This document shows, piece after piece, positions 11,886 to 22,645 of a stretch of DNA of 64,000 nucleotides; positions within the stretch are counted from its first letter, which is position 1; the number at the start of each line of letters is the position of its first letter. The position numbers and the translations under genes are program-made. The notes below the pieces were generated by a model. It saw only the letters and a program-made list of their open reading frames with translations. It had not been told where the DNA came from and ran no database searches. The DNA is from Austropuccinia psidii (taxonomy: Eukaryota; Basidiomycota; Pucciniomycetes; Pucciniales; Sphaerophragmiaceae), in the NCBI GenBank assembly GCA_023105745.1, contig JALGQZ010000013.1, forward strand, positions 8,737,105-8,801,104, given 5' to 3'.

Positions 11886-14630
11886 CCACATTGGCCACCA
11901 TATGCAGGTCTTTACTTTCTCTCTTGTTCTGTCTTCAGACAGATGTCCTGAAAAGGGACTATCATGGAATTCTTTCAGTAAAAGATTGATTAATGACCTG
12001 TATACAACTGTCATGACACATGTGTGCTTGGTTCTGTGGTAAATTATACCATCCAGTAGGTGAAATCTTCCTTCATCATAAGATTTTCTCCATACTTCAT
12101 CCAAGGCATGTATTAGAGAGTTGTCTTTACACTCTTTGTTAAGTAATTGGCATAAGATGCTACAATTCTTATCTTGAGTGTAACTACTTCTGACTTCTTC
12201 CAAGAAGGTGGTGTTCAAGTCTGTAACACTTATTCCTCCTATTGGAATTTGTGGTGAAGCTTCTTCTGGCACATAAGCAGGATTATCAATATTATTTGGT
12301 AATGGCCATCTGCTTAGTCCATCTGCATACTTATGAATATTCCCATCTTTATGAACAATAGTCATATTGCCTCTGTATTCTTGTATGGCTATTTGCCATC
12401 TGAGCATATGTCTGTTGGGTGTTTTCATGTTCAAAAGTGATTTTACAGCTGTACAATCTGTTATCACCTCAAAAACACATCCCTCTAAGAAGTAGTTCAA
12501 TTTTTCAAAGGCCCAGACAAGGAATAGACATTCCATTTGACTTGCTCCATATCTGGCTTCAGTTGGTTTGATTTGCCTGGATATGAAACATATGGGTCCT
12601 TCTACAGGTTTATCATTTATGATCTGAACTTGGTGAAGTGCAGCACCCAGCCTATCCCCTGATGCATCAATATACAATTTAAAAGGCAATTTAAAGTCTG
12701 TCATCAGTAAGAGTGGAGCAGTGGTCAAGGCTTCTCTTAGAGACTCAAAAGCTTTGACTCTGTCAACAGTCATTTCAAATACTGTGTCTTTGTCACACAA
12801 TTTATAAAGTGGTCTCGCTATGGATGCAAAATCTCTAATGTGTTGCCCGTAATATCCTGCAAAACCCAAAAATGACTGAATTTCCTTCTTGTTCTGAGGC
12901 ATGGGTTTTAGCAATACTGCTGCAACTTTGTTTTTGTCAATTCCAAGGGACAAACCAGATACAACATGTCCTAGTGCCTTAAGTTCTTCAAATCCAAAAT
13001 GGCATTTCTTCAAGGAGATTTTCATGTTGACTGATTGAATTTTTGTCAAAACTCTGGACAATCTGTACATGTGCTCCTTCCAAGTCTTGGAACAGACAAT
13101 AATTTCATCAATGTAAATGATTAACCATCCCTCTGAGAGTTCTTCAGGGAAGATTTCATTCATCATTCTATGGAAGTGTGAAGGTGCATTTTTGATACCA
13201 AAGGGCATCCTCAAGTATTCATACACTCCACAATGAACAATAATTCTCAAGTATTTTCTTGCTCTTGGTGTCACCACATTTTGATGGTATCCTTTAAGGG
13301 CATCCATAGTGGTTATATACACTGCTTGAGATATTTGAGTAAGGGCAATTTGGATTTTTGGTATTGGGTATCTGTCTGGAACAGTGTAAGTGTTCAGAGC
13401 TCTAAAGTCCCCAACCATTCTGGATTTTCCATTATGCCACGCCACTATGACTGGTGTAGTTATTTCTACTTCTTCATTGTGGCCTACTTTTCTTATTACA
13501 CCAACGTCCAGAAGCTCTTTGATATGAGTTTCTAGAGCTTCTGTTGATTTTGGACTTGCTGGATAAGCAGGTCTTCTTAAGAGTGGTGGATAAGGTCTCT
13601 CAATGTTAAGAATGATGTCAACTTCATGACCAATAATTGCTCCTAGAGGTTCTTTGTCTGTAGCAAATGCTCCTCTGTGGTCATAAAAAAGGGAAGAAAG
13701 TTCATTTTCTTGTTTATCAGTCAGATGAAGGCTTATTTCAGCCTCATTTAACTGTTCAGACTTGAATTTCTCTAACTCTAAGCTGACTTGTGATACTTTG
13801 TTTACTGTAATTTGTCTTTTAAAGAGTAAAAAGGCAAATTTCTGGTGCTTATTGTCTCCAATAGTAAAGTATCTGTCTTTGTTATTATGTAAATCTATCC
13901 CATACATGATTAGATAGTCATTTCCCAATATAAAATGGGTACTAGAGCAATTTTCCATAACAACAAATTCAACTGTGATTCTTAAATTCCCATTTATGTG
14001 TGGGAATACGACATTGGTCTCAAAGATTCCTAATGCTTTCATTGGGTTACTTGCACTGTTGAATTTTATACCATCAATTGGTAACAATTGGTCTTCAAAA
14101 TTTGGTACACAAGTCTTAAGAAAAGATTTTCCAACACAAGAGCAGAAGGCTCCTGGGTCAAGCAAAAGTTTTGTGGGCTTGTTGTCAATCACCACTTCTG
14201 TTATACAGGAGTTACCAGCTGTATGACCTTTCCCTCTGTTTGGTTTTGTTTTCATAAGTTGTGCATCTTGAACTTTTGATAAATCAAGTTGACCATTGCT
14301 CAATTGTGGCAAGTGGGAATAAGATTCCATGATGTCAAAAGTGGTATTGATATTTTCTATATCTTTTGAAGATTCAGAAAATATGGACGACTTATCATCT
14401 GAATTGTCTTCAATTATGTCTTCTTTTTCAACATCTGGTTCCTTTTCAATGTCAATTTCATTGATTTTCCCCCTTTTTGGACATGTATTGGCTAAATGGG
14501 TGGTGCTTTGGCAAATATGGCATTTTCTGACTGTATCTGCAGATTTATACTTAATATTAATAGAATTTTCTTTGGGGTTTTTGTCCACAGAATCTTTCCA
14601 AGGTGTATTAAAACTTGTTTTGAGATTCAC
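11883..14630 (-). pseudogene. TE-A nucleocapsid, protease, RT, RNase H and start of integrase
   Basis: A 915-codon open stretch of the Gag-Pol polyprotein. In order: zinc knuckle [14 protein letters not shown] (complete), protease with LLDPGAFCS (D-P-G instead of the usual D-S/T-G), RT with [12 protein letters not shown] and the palm, RNase H ([33 protein letters not shown], ending ADGLSRWP), linker, and the integrase HHCC start. The RT catalytic box is YIDEIIV (codons GAT GAA near 13108) where TE-B has YIDD, so polymerase activity is probably lost. Gag and Pol share one frame, with no frameshift signal between them. Confidence 0.93.
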
Positions 14631-16579
14631 CCTACTAGAACCAATTTTGGTTCTAGTGGTTACTTCTTCTAGTATATTGATAATATCCTCTGCTGAAGAT
14701 TGTTCAGTAGTCCTGCTTTTGACAGCATGCTCTAAGGCACCTCCACATTATCTCAGAATTTTTCTATGGATCATAAATTCTGACATGTCAGGATATAATG
14801 CTGTTAATCTGTCTTTTTGTTGGCAAAACCATGGGAAAGCTTTTTCTTTATCAGCATTAAATTTGGCATATTCAACGTCTGTTTCAACTTTAAACCTCCA
14901 AGCATCATTTGCCCATTTGTTGATGATTTGGGTTTTTCACCAAGTCCAACTCTGGTGTCCATGTGCTTGTCTTATTTTGATGTACCATCTGTGAGCTGAT
15001 CTGGTAAACAAGGTGTTAAACCTGGCTGTTACCAATCTGTCTGGTAATTCAAAATCCTCTTTGATAATGTCAATACCTCTAATGAATTCCATATGGTCAT
15101 ACTCTCCTTCACCACTTAAGTGAGGCCATTCTTTAAGTTTTGGAACTTCTTTCAAGAGTGCTTGGCCCATTGATGGTTCCAAGTTATGAAAAGGAGTGGA
15201 TAATTCATTTTTTAGTTGTGAATTATCAGGATCAAATACTTGTGAATTTGGAATTCTTGTGCCCTCATTTTGATTCAGAGGTGTAGACATTCTTGGTAAG
15301 TTGTTCAGTATTTGTTAAATGTCATTCATTCTACTGTTGCTACCCCTTTGGGAATTTCTGTATTCATGCTGGAAGCTTTGTATTAAATTTATTACTTCAA
15401 TTTTATACATGTCTTCTTTATGTGTCAGTTCTTGCCATAACTCTGTCTGTCTTGTATTATCAGCATGACTTGATTCAATTTCATTGATAATTTTGATACT
15501 TCTTCTTGTGAAGCATAAAAACACTTTTCCAAGGCAATGGTATATGTCTTTACTTCAGTAAATGAATTTGAAATGTCATCAAGGACTTTCTTGTTATCTG
15601 TTTTGATAATATTTATGGCTTGTTTAATTCTTGTTTCAATTATGTCATCAATATTGAATTTAGAATATTTATCTGTTAATTCTTTAATAATGGAAGATTG
15701 TTCATTTATTTTATTGCAAGAAGAATTATCATTATTGGAATTTTTAATTGTCCTTAAAACTTTTTCAAAACACATAAGTGTTTCATTAATTTGGCACAGA
15801 CTCAGGTTGTTTGCTTTAATGTTGCTACAAATGGTTTCATTTTTATCAGAAAGATGTTTTTTCACATCATTTATAGCATCATACAATTCTGGGATGGAAT
15901 CAAATATATCACAAATAATTTCTGGAATCTTAATCTGGCTTCCTCCTTCTTCTGTAATTCCATCATGGTTCTGGCCATCTGAAATTCATTTTCCATGGCA
16001 TCCTGCTGAATCTTTGGAATCCTGTATCCTTGGCTGTAAGGTTTTGGGGCTGGTGCTTTCCCTTTGCCCTTGTTTGGAGTTTGTGACTGCTTTTTCACGT
16101 TGGAATTGCTGGTGCTGGCCACTGGGGCTGTTTTTGGCACTGCTTTGGGTGGTGGAGGGTTGTTTTTCCTCCATTCTAGTGTCAAAAGCATCATGTTTTT
16201 CTTCTCCATCAATGGATGCCATCCATTGAACAATTTGAAAGTGTTGGGATGGCCCAGGAATTTTGTCACAGTTAGGAAAGAATTCATGCAATTCTTCCAC
16301 AGGTCTGCAAGGATCTGGTACTCCTTGAATTGAAGTGCATTGTTGTATGCACTGTGGCTGGCTTTGTATATGTCAATAGAGGCTTGTTGTGGCGGTGTAA
16401 GCTCTTTTTGAAGGTAAAATGGTATTATCAGCTTCAGAATGACCTAATTTAGTTGTTTGGAAGTCATCAACTGACCCTTTTCCTTCTGTACCTGATTGGC
16501 CTCTGCCATAATCACGTCTATTACCTTTTTGGGAGCTGCTTGAGGGGTTATAGCTGGCTCCTGACCTGGTTGAAGGCAT
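14631..16579 (-). pseudogene. TE-A Gag (frame A), start codon inside an intron
   Basis: Gag begins at ATG 16579-16577 (MPSTRSGASYNPSSSS), which lies in the last 14 bases of intron 2. It therefore needs unspliced RNA. The reading runs through MEEKQPSTTQ, a helical region (SDKNETICSN..., KVLRTIKNSN), a capsid segment (PKLKEWPHLSGEGEYDHMEF, WYIKIRQAHGHQSW) and then the 11883-14630 block. Breaks: stops at 16373, 15986, 15315, 14937 and near 14746, plus one frameshift near 15470. Most stops are single changes from a codon deduced from TE-B or from the sense context (for example SWTW then stop at 14937). Confidence 0.88.
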
Positions 16580-16828
16580 AATTATGGTTTAAAAAGTCTC
16601 AAAATAGAATTTTTATGTCAAAAAACTTACTTTTGGCCAAATTGTTAGCTTTCTGAAGGATATTACTTATGTCCAAGTTAATTAATTCAAAAGATATTGG
16701 TTCGGGTTGGTTATTTTGAGTCACAATAACAGTACTATTATGGTCTGAATTAATAGTACTAGCAGGAATAATCCTGGTGACTGTTGAGGCTGTTTCAATG
16801 TTTTCTTGTCTTACCACATTGTCAGACA
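15871..16828 (-). pseudogene. TE-A spliced accessory frame (frame B)
   Basis: Predicted product of a doubly spliced mRNA. Exon 1 ends in A at about 16907. Exon 2 (16828-16631) starts TG, so joining makes ATG and gives MSDNVVRQENIETAST, 66 codons plus one base. Exon 3 starts at 16565 and continues SQEPAITPQAAPKKVIDVIM. It stays open to 15871 except for one TAG at 16444-16446. Later visible stretches include FNGWHPLMEKK, NKGKGKAPAPKPYSQGYRI and AMENEFQMARTMMELQKKEE. It overlaps the Gag frame for about 580 bases. Function unknown. The same layout in TE-B copy 2 is intact. Confidence 0.65.
16566..16630 (-). other. TE-A intron 2, carries the Gag start codon
   Basis: Minus strand donor AAAA|GTAAGT, acceptor CAACCAG|GTCAG, 65 nt. 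Gag ATG (16579) is 14 nt before the acceptor end. A second AG five bases downstream (GTCAG|GAG) would instead fuse exon 2 to the Gag frame. Confidence 0.65.
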
Positions 16829-16906
16829 CTAAAATCAATGAAAAAACCAATTAATTAAGTAAAAAAAAGGATATTTCAAAAAAAGAAATTAAAATATAAG
16901 CCTCAC
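16829..16906 (-). other. TE-A intron 1, splicing builds ATG
   Basis: Minus strand donor TTATAA|GTGAGG, acceptor TTGATTTTAG|TGTCTG, 78 nt. Exon joining gives A|TG TCT GAC. TE-B has the same donor context TTATAA|GTGAG and an acceptor also followed by TG. Confidence 0.6.
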
Positions 16907-17036
16907 TTATAATATTTAAAAAATTATTTTTTTATGGATTTTTTGAATCATAAGTATTTTTTATATGTTTTTTAAATTTTTCAATATAAGAAAAAAGATT
17001 TAAAAAGAGTAAAAAAATATGTCACAGGTAAAATAT

Positions 17037-17054
17037 CATGGCTGGGCCCCCAAA
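17037..17054 (-). promoter_or_regulatory. TE-A primer binding site
   Basis: Two bases inside the 5' LTR, the minus strand reads TTTGGGGGCCCAGCCATG. It would pair with a tRNA ending CATGGCTGGGCCCCCA. The isoacceptor is not assigned. It ends in an ATG that opens a five-codon uORF (ATG ATA TTT TAC CTG TGA). Confidence 0.7.
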
Positions 17055-18893
17055 TGTAAGGTGTGGATATGAAACTTTGATTAAAAATCAAGTACTTTTC
17101 CTGTCCTCAAAATTTGTATAAGGTAAAAATCAATTAAAAATAGTAAGAAATATTATTTTTAAGAGAAAACAGGCCAATTTTATTGTTTATAACTTTATTA
17201 GTATAAAACAATAATATTATAAAAATTTATTGTTTTACCAACAATAAAAATTTATCCAAAAAATACTCTACAAGAGATATTTCAAGGCTACAAAAGAAAT
17301 TTCTTCAAGAGCAATTTCAATTGGAATTAATTGAGCAAAGAACTGCAAGCAATTAATTAAAGAACAAAGCCTTTAAAAATAATATTAAAGAGAAAACATG
17401 CCCAAAAGTGACCAGAGTGAATTTGGAAACAAAGTGACAAAGTTAACAGTGATGAAAGATGCTTTAATTCACTTTTGGGGTGGTTCAGGGGTAAAAATGA
17501 TTATAAGAGTTACAAACAATGATTATAATGATTTTTTCACGTGGTTGAAAGGATTAAAATGATTTAACAATAGTGGTTGGAATCTTTTATTGATTGGTTT
17601 AACAGTGTTTAAACTAATTAATAAAAAGGAAAAGATTCTAACATGAAGACAAAAGTGGGGCAAAGAAGACATTCTTTTATAGCCATCAATTTTATTACTC
17701 AAAAAGGAAAATTTACTCTTGTCAGTCGTGAAAAAAATTCTGACAACAGAAAATCCAGTTAGGGAATAATTGAACCCTGATATAGACCAAAAAGGGGTGG
17801 TTTAAGCCAATTTTAGCCAATTTTAGCCATTTTGGACCCTTAAATCAGCCATTACTATAGCAATACCTGGCCTAGAGCCTCCAAAACACGTCAGAATGTG
17901 TTTCAGAGGCGTAGAAGCCAGTTAAAACTGTTTTTACTATTATTGTTTTATCTTAAGGGTAGTTTTACCCTCTTGGCAACAGCTAAAACTACCCCAGTTG
18001 GTATCAAAACCTCATCATCAATTGAGTCCACAGACGTTGTAACTCAATTTCCAGGCCAAAAGTGATGAACTTTTGCGTGAATTTTGACATCCCACACCTG
18101 TCAGCAAGGACTTTGGGGGTCTAGCTCCCCCTTAGAGCTGGAGTTCCTTTTCCCCCCCAAATTTAATCTTTCCAATTTATTTTTCCTTTAATTCCTCATC
18201 ATGTATTATACTTATAATTTACATATGTAATTCAATTGAATTGTACAGTACAATACAGTAATGATTGATACCTCATATGTAAATCAAAGCTCACTTATGT
18301 AATACACGCGCACATTTTGGCATTTCAATTGAATTCAATTGAAAATACTTCAATTGCTCATAACTTCTAAACTAAACACAACACCTCAATTTTAACACAA
18401 AAATTGATGGTTAACACCACATGTGGTGTGAATTAAAATAAAGTTTTGAGGATTTTCAACTTTTGTATTGAAAATACTAAAAACTTAATTTAAGCTTATT
18501 TTGAGTTGAGTTACAAGAATTTCACTCAGAGGTGACCCCACCTGATTTTTTATGAGGAATCCAATGGTGAAATAATTTTTATGTGTTTATTTATTGGATA
18601 GAGAGTTATAATAATTTTTATTTAACTTTTTTCCAATTTTATTTAATTTTTCACAATTTTGTTAAAATTTCATTTTTACTTAATTTTTTCAAGTATAAAT
18701 GTAATTTTATACTTACAAAATTTAATGTATTTTTGTTTTTAAATTGTAATTAATTTTTTATTTTTAATATGATTTTATATTTATATTTTGATTTACATTT
18801 TAATAATGTAGATAAATTTATTTTATTTATATTAATATGTTATTTTTGTATTTGGGGTCTTTTGGGTATATGAAATTACCTCTAAGGCTCACA
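17055..18893 (-). repeat. TE-A 5' LTR
   Basis: 1839 bp, near-identical to 8809-10632, so the insertion is fairly recent. Should hold the promoter of the element transcript. Confidence 0.95.
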
Positions 18894-19170
18894 ACCCTGA
18901 AAAGTTGTTTCTCTTTGAAATCATTGCTCTTATATGGGGTGAATTTCCCTATATTAGTCCTTTTCCTTATGTCTTGAAAGGTGCTGGCAATGTCATCTAG
19001 AGTGCAATTTTGGTTGCATCTGCATTTTACTGCATGCTCTAGTTCTCCTGGCAGTGGTGTCAGAAGCTTGTGATTCACCATTTGGATGTTCATCTGAGGA
19101 TCAATGGCTTTAAGTCTTTTAGACTGTCTAAGGAAACACTCATATGGATCTTTGTCCACAGAGTATTTGT
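18894..19170 (-). pseudogene. TE-B copy 1 Gag fragment beyond the TE-A insertion
   Basis: Continues the gag cut at 8808, starting at the repeated ACCCT. It reads DKDPYECFLRQSKRLKAIDP, then LPGELEHAVKCRCNQNCTLD, matching copy 2 at 24366-24646. The first 67 bases of the adjoining LTR stay open in this frame. The copy ends abruptly at 19170, without its gag start, leader or 5' LTR. Confidence 0.9.
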
Positions 19171-19221
19171 GTCAGGATGAGTCTATGATAAAGGTGTATA
19201 TAAGTATTTACAGGCTTTAAA
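19171..19221. other. 51-bp filler between two TE-B copies
   Basis: Matches neither the TE-B gag on its left nor the LTR on its right. It looks like repair filler at a deletion that removed the gag start, leader and 5' LTR of copy 1 and 343 bp of the copy 2 LTR. Confidence 0.6.
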
Positions 19222-20299
19222 CCTGAAATGGGGTGGAAAGGGTACTAGACCTTTCCACGTAGAGGAAGTGAAGATTTTTTCACTTTCTAGTCCTGGCTTG
19301 TGGTTTGCAAACAGCCTGTATAACCTGTATTGGGCTCAGATGTGGTTTTGAAACCACATCTGGGCGGTTTTCACCAATACAGTGTGAAAGGTTTCATCTG
19401 GGGACCTCACAGCCTGATTCTGACGTGCATGACATGTAGAATGCTGTACACAAACTGTATGGGAGCCCAGTATTGACTGACATATGAGGTATTGAAGTAA
19501 AAACATGCTTCTTTGTCTATTTGACACCTCATATTCATGGTTATGGGATATTATCCCATGGTAAGGCTGTTTATGACATCAGGTGGGATTTTGACCCTAA
19601 AATAGCGATAACTTTGTCAATTCTTGAGATATCAACCTCAAAATTGGTTCTGTGTGTAGCCCTGTATTTGCTCTACACAATGGTACCTCATTTGATATGG
19701 GTATCATTAAATATGGCAAAGTTATCCCATGTACAGGATTTTTGTACATTTGTGTGTTTTGGGCAAAAAGCTGTATTGAGCTTATTTGCCCCATAAATTT
19801 TGTTCTAGTTGAGCTATGGGGTAATGGATGACACCATCAGATAGCCCTGATTGTGCTCTTTCCAAAAATACCCCACTTCAAGTATCTCACACTAAAACTG
19901 TAGAAGTTAGATGAGGGGTGAATGTTTGTTCACCCTTGTTTGGCCTGAAATTGACCATAACTCCAGTAATATTGGTGCTAGCTCAGTTTGGCTGGTACCA
20001 TTGGATAGCCCTGGCTTAGAGCTTCATTTTGAGTACCCATTTTATGGGGTTAAGCCTCTCCTTCTAGATTTTAGATGAGAGGTGAAAATTAAGGTTTATT
20101 CTCAGGAATAACTTTGTTATTTCTTGTCCTATGGTGATGGGACTTATATTTTCAGAAAGAGGTGAGTTTCCTCTTTCGTTTGGTACCTTTTGAGCTTATT
20201 TGGCTCAGATCCATGTTTTGGTGGTATCTTGGCTATACCATTGGTTTATGGTATTTTGGCTGTCATGCTTGTGCTCTGGTTTTGAGTCACAGGCTGACA
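19222..20299 (-). repeat. TE-B copy 2, truncated 3' LTR
   Basis: Aligns to 3673-4766. The left 343 bp are missing at the filler junction. Its right edge, TGTCAGCC on the minus strand, abuts the polypurine tract. Confidence 0.9.
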
Positions 20300-20322
20300 T
20301 ACCCTCCCTCTAAAAAGGCTCA

Positions 20323-21756
20323 TCATTGATGAGACTGATCAGTCCTCCTAGAGGCTCTGAATCTCCTTAAATGAAGGTTCCCATCTGGTATGGCATCCTC
20401 TGCCAACCATTTGTCTTTATCTGCTGTCTGGTTCTTGAATCTAACTAGGTATTGTCCTTGATTCTTCCCATTCAGTCTGATCTTCCTGGCCCTGATGATC
20501 TTACTCACAGGTCCAGGGGAGTCTTCCACTTCCACTATCTCTTGTGGTGTGGGGTTCTTTCTCCTTGAGGGGAATTTGTCCTCCTCTGTCTGGAAGTATG
20601 GTTTGACCAAACTCACTGGAAAGACTGGATGTTTCCTTCACAACTACTCAGTGAGTTTGACTTCCACTTCATTTTTTCCTATCAACTTAATGATAGTAAA
20701 AGGTCCTACAAATGAGGCTCTCATCTTTTTAGGTCCTTTGAGATTGTTGAAGTTCAGTGTAGACACTAACACCTGGTCCCCTTCCTTGAAGTCAGGTTCC
20801 ATATGTGATTTGTCCCACCTCTGCTTATTGTATTCTTTTGCCTCAGCTATGCATTTGGCAGCTGTGTCACAGGCCTTCTTCCACATATCATGGAAGTCTT
20901 TGGCTGTGGGGTGGATAGTCCGGAGATTTTTCTTCGAGTGATCCACAGGCAACAGGGGGTTCCACCCTTTCTCCACCACTGCAGGTGTTTTACCTGTGGT
21001 GGAGTGCTGGCTTGTATTATAAGCCAGTTGGACTGCTGGTAAGAGGGTAACCCAATCATGGTCCTTGTATTCCATGCCCTAGGCACAGAATCTTCTGAGG
21101 AAGTCCTCCATTGTTTGGATCATCCTCTCAGCTAGGCCATCTGTTTGTGGATGGTAAGCTGTGGAAAAAGAAAGTTTGGTACCAAGCATGTCATATAAGT
21201 TGATCCAAAATTCAGATGTGAATTTTGGGTCCCTATCACTCATGATGATGTTAGGGACTCCACAGGTAGATATGATGTTATTCCAAAACAACAGAGCAGT
21301 ATCCATGGCTGTGTCTTCCTTATGGCATGGTAGACACCTCATGCTCTTGCTAAACCTATCAACTATGATCAAACAGGCATTATAGTTTTCTTTGCCCCCT
21401 GGGACAAGTCCTGTTACCCAGTCCATGTTGATGGTTTCCCATGGGTGTTTGGGTTCTTCTATGTGTTGAAGCAACCCATACTTCTTCCCATGTTTCCTAT
21501 TTGCCTTTTGGCATCTTTCACAAGTGTTGATGTATTCACTCAACTCTTGTTCCCACTTGGGCCACCAAGCTGTGCTTCCTACCCTCTCTTTGGTCCTGTC
21601 TTCACTCATGTGTCCCATATAGGGGAAGTCATGGCATTCTAGTAGGATCAATGAGATGTGGTCTCTGTCTACCACTGTGAGTGCACTTGTGTGCTTTTCT
21701 CTGTGGTAGAGCAAGCCATCTATAAGAACAAGCTTATTGTCCTTATAGGCCCTCAA
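20323..21756 (-). pseudogene. TE-B copy 2 integrase
   Basis: Zinc finger ([23 protein letters not shown]), core with all three acidic residues ([25 protein letters not shown]), and C-terminal FKEGDQVLVSTLNFNN followed by MSLVKPYFQT and a basic tail ending RRFRASRRTDQSHQ. Stops interrupt it at 21079 (CAYG to CA-stop-G, with loss of a few codons nearby) and twice near 20617-20646, just after VEVKLTE. Catalytic residues survive, but the frame does not. Confidence 0.9.
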
Positions 21757-22645
21757 CCAGGGTTCTTCCAGCTGGGTTTCCAGTTCTGGCTCCTGTACTT
21801 TTGTTGAAAGAGTTGGAGTAGTATGCTACACTGTTTGTGTTTGGCATAAGACTTCTGTAATGCACTAAAGAATTCATTTTGCAGTTCTGAGGAACTTATT
21901 CCCAGTATGGGAGTTTCTGTCCCTTCTGAGTCAGTGTTTCCACTGTCAAGGGTACCACTTTCTGGTGCCCATTCAGATAATCTGAAGTTTTTCCTCCTAT
22001 CTATTTCCATGAAATGGATAGGGATTTTTGCTGCAACTTCTGGGTCATAAGCTGGATTGCTTTTGACATTGTCCAGTGGCCATCTGCATTGGTATGGCTT
22101 TTACCTTCCTTGTACATGATGGTCATGTTCCCTCTATACTCCTGGATGGCTATTTGCCATCGCAGCATATGTCTATTTGTAGTCTTCATGTTTAGTAAAG
22201 ACTTCAAGGCTGTGCAGTCTGTGTAGACTTCAAAGACTGCACCCTCCAAAAAATAATGGAGTTTTTCTAGAGCCCAGACTAGACATAGACATTCAGTCTG
22301 GGTGGCCCCATACCTGGCTTCTGAATCTTTCAGTTGCCTAGAGATATAACATATTACACCCTCCCTTGGTTCACCATCCACAATCTGTCTTTGGTGAAGG
22401 GCTGCTCCTAAGCCTTGGCTGCATGCTGCATCTATATATAACTTGAATGGTAGTTCAAAGTCAGGTAAGATGAGCACTGGTGCATTGGTGAGTTCATATT
22501 TGATTCTCTCATATGCATCCCTCCTTTCCTTGGTTATTTCAAAAACTACATCTTTTGAACATAACTTGTATGAGCTACTAGTTATGTGTGAAAAATTTTT
22601 GATATGGTTTCTATAGTAGCTAGCAAACCCAAGGAAAGATTGCAT
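21753..22645 (-). pseudogene. TE-B copy 2 RNase H and linker
   Basis: 22001-22645 carries RNase H with [28 protein letters not shown] and [10 protein letters not shown]. It ends ADGHWTMSK with the same frameshifting deletion as copy 1. The linker 21753-22010 ([19 protein letters not shown]) follows in the shifted frame and shifts again near 21790. Confidence 0.88.

Larger units (their letters stand above)
8809..18893 (-). mobile_element. Complete TE-A Ty3/Gypsy element, nested in TE-B
   Basis: A 10.1-kb LTR element: 3' LTR 8809-10632, internal 10633-17054, 5' LTR 17055-18893. It is flanked by the 5-bp direct repeat ACCCT (8804-8808 and 18894-18898). The flanks join into one uninterrupted TE-B gag when compared with copy 2 near 24330. 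It is dead by point lesions but structurally whole. Confidence 0.95.
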
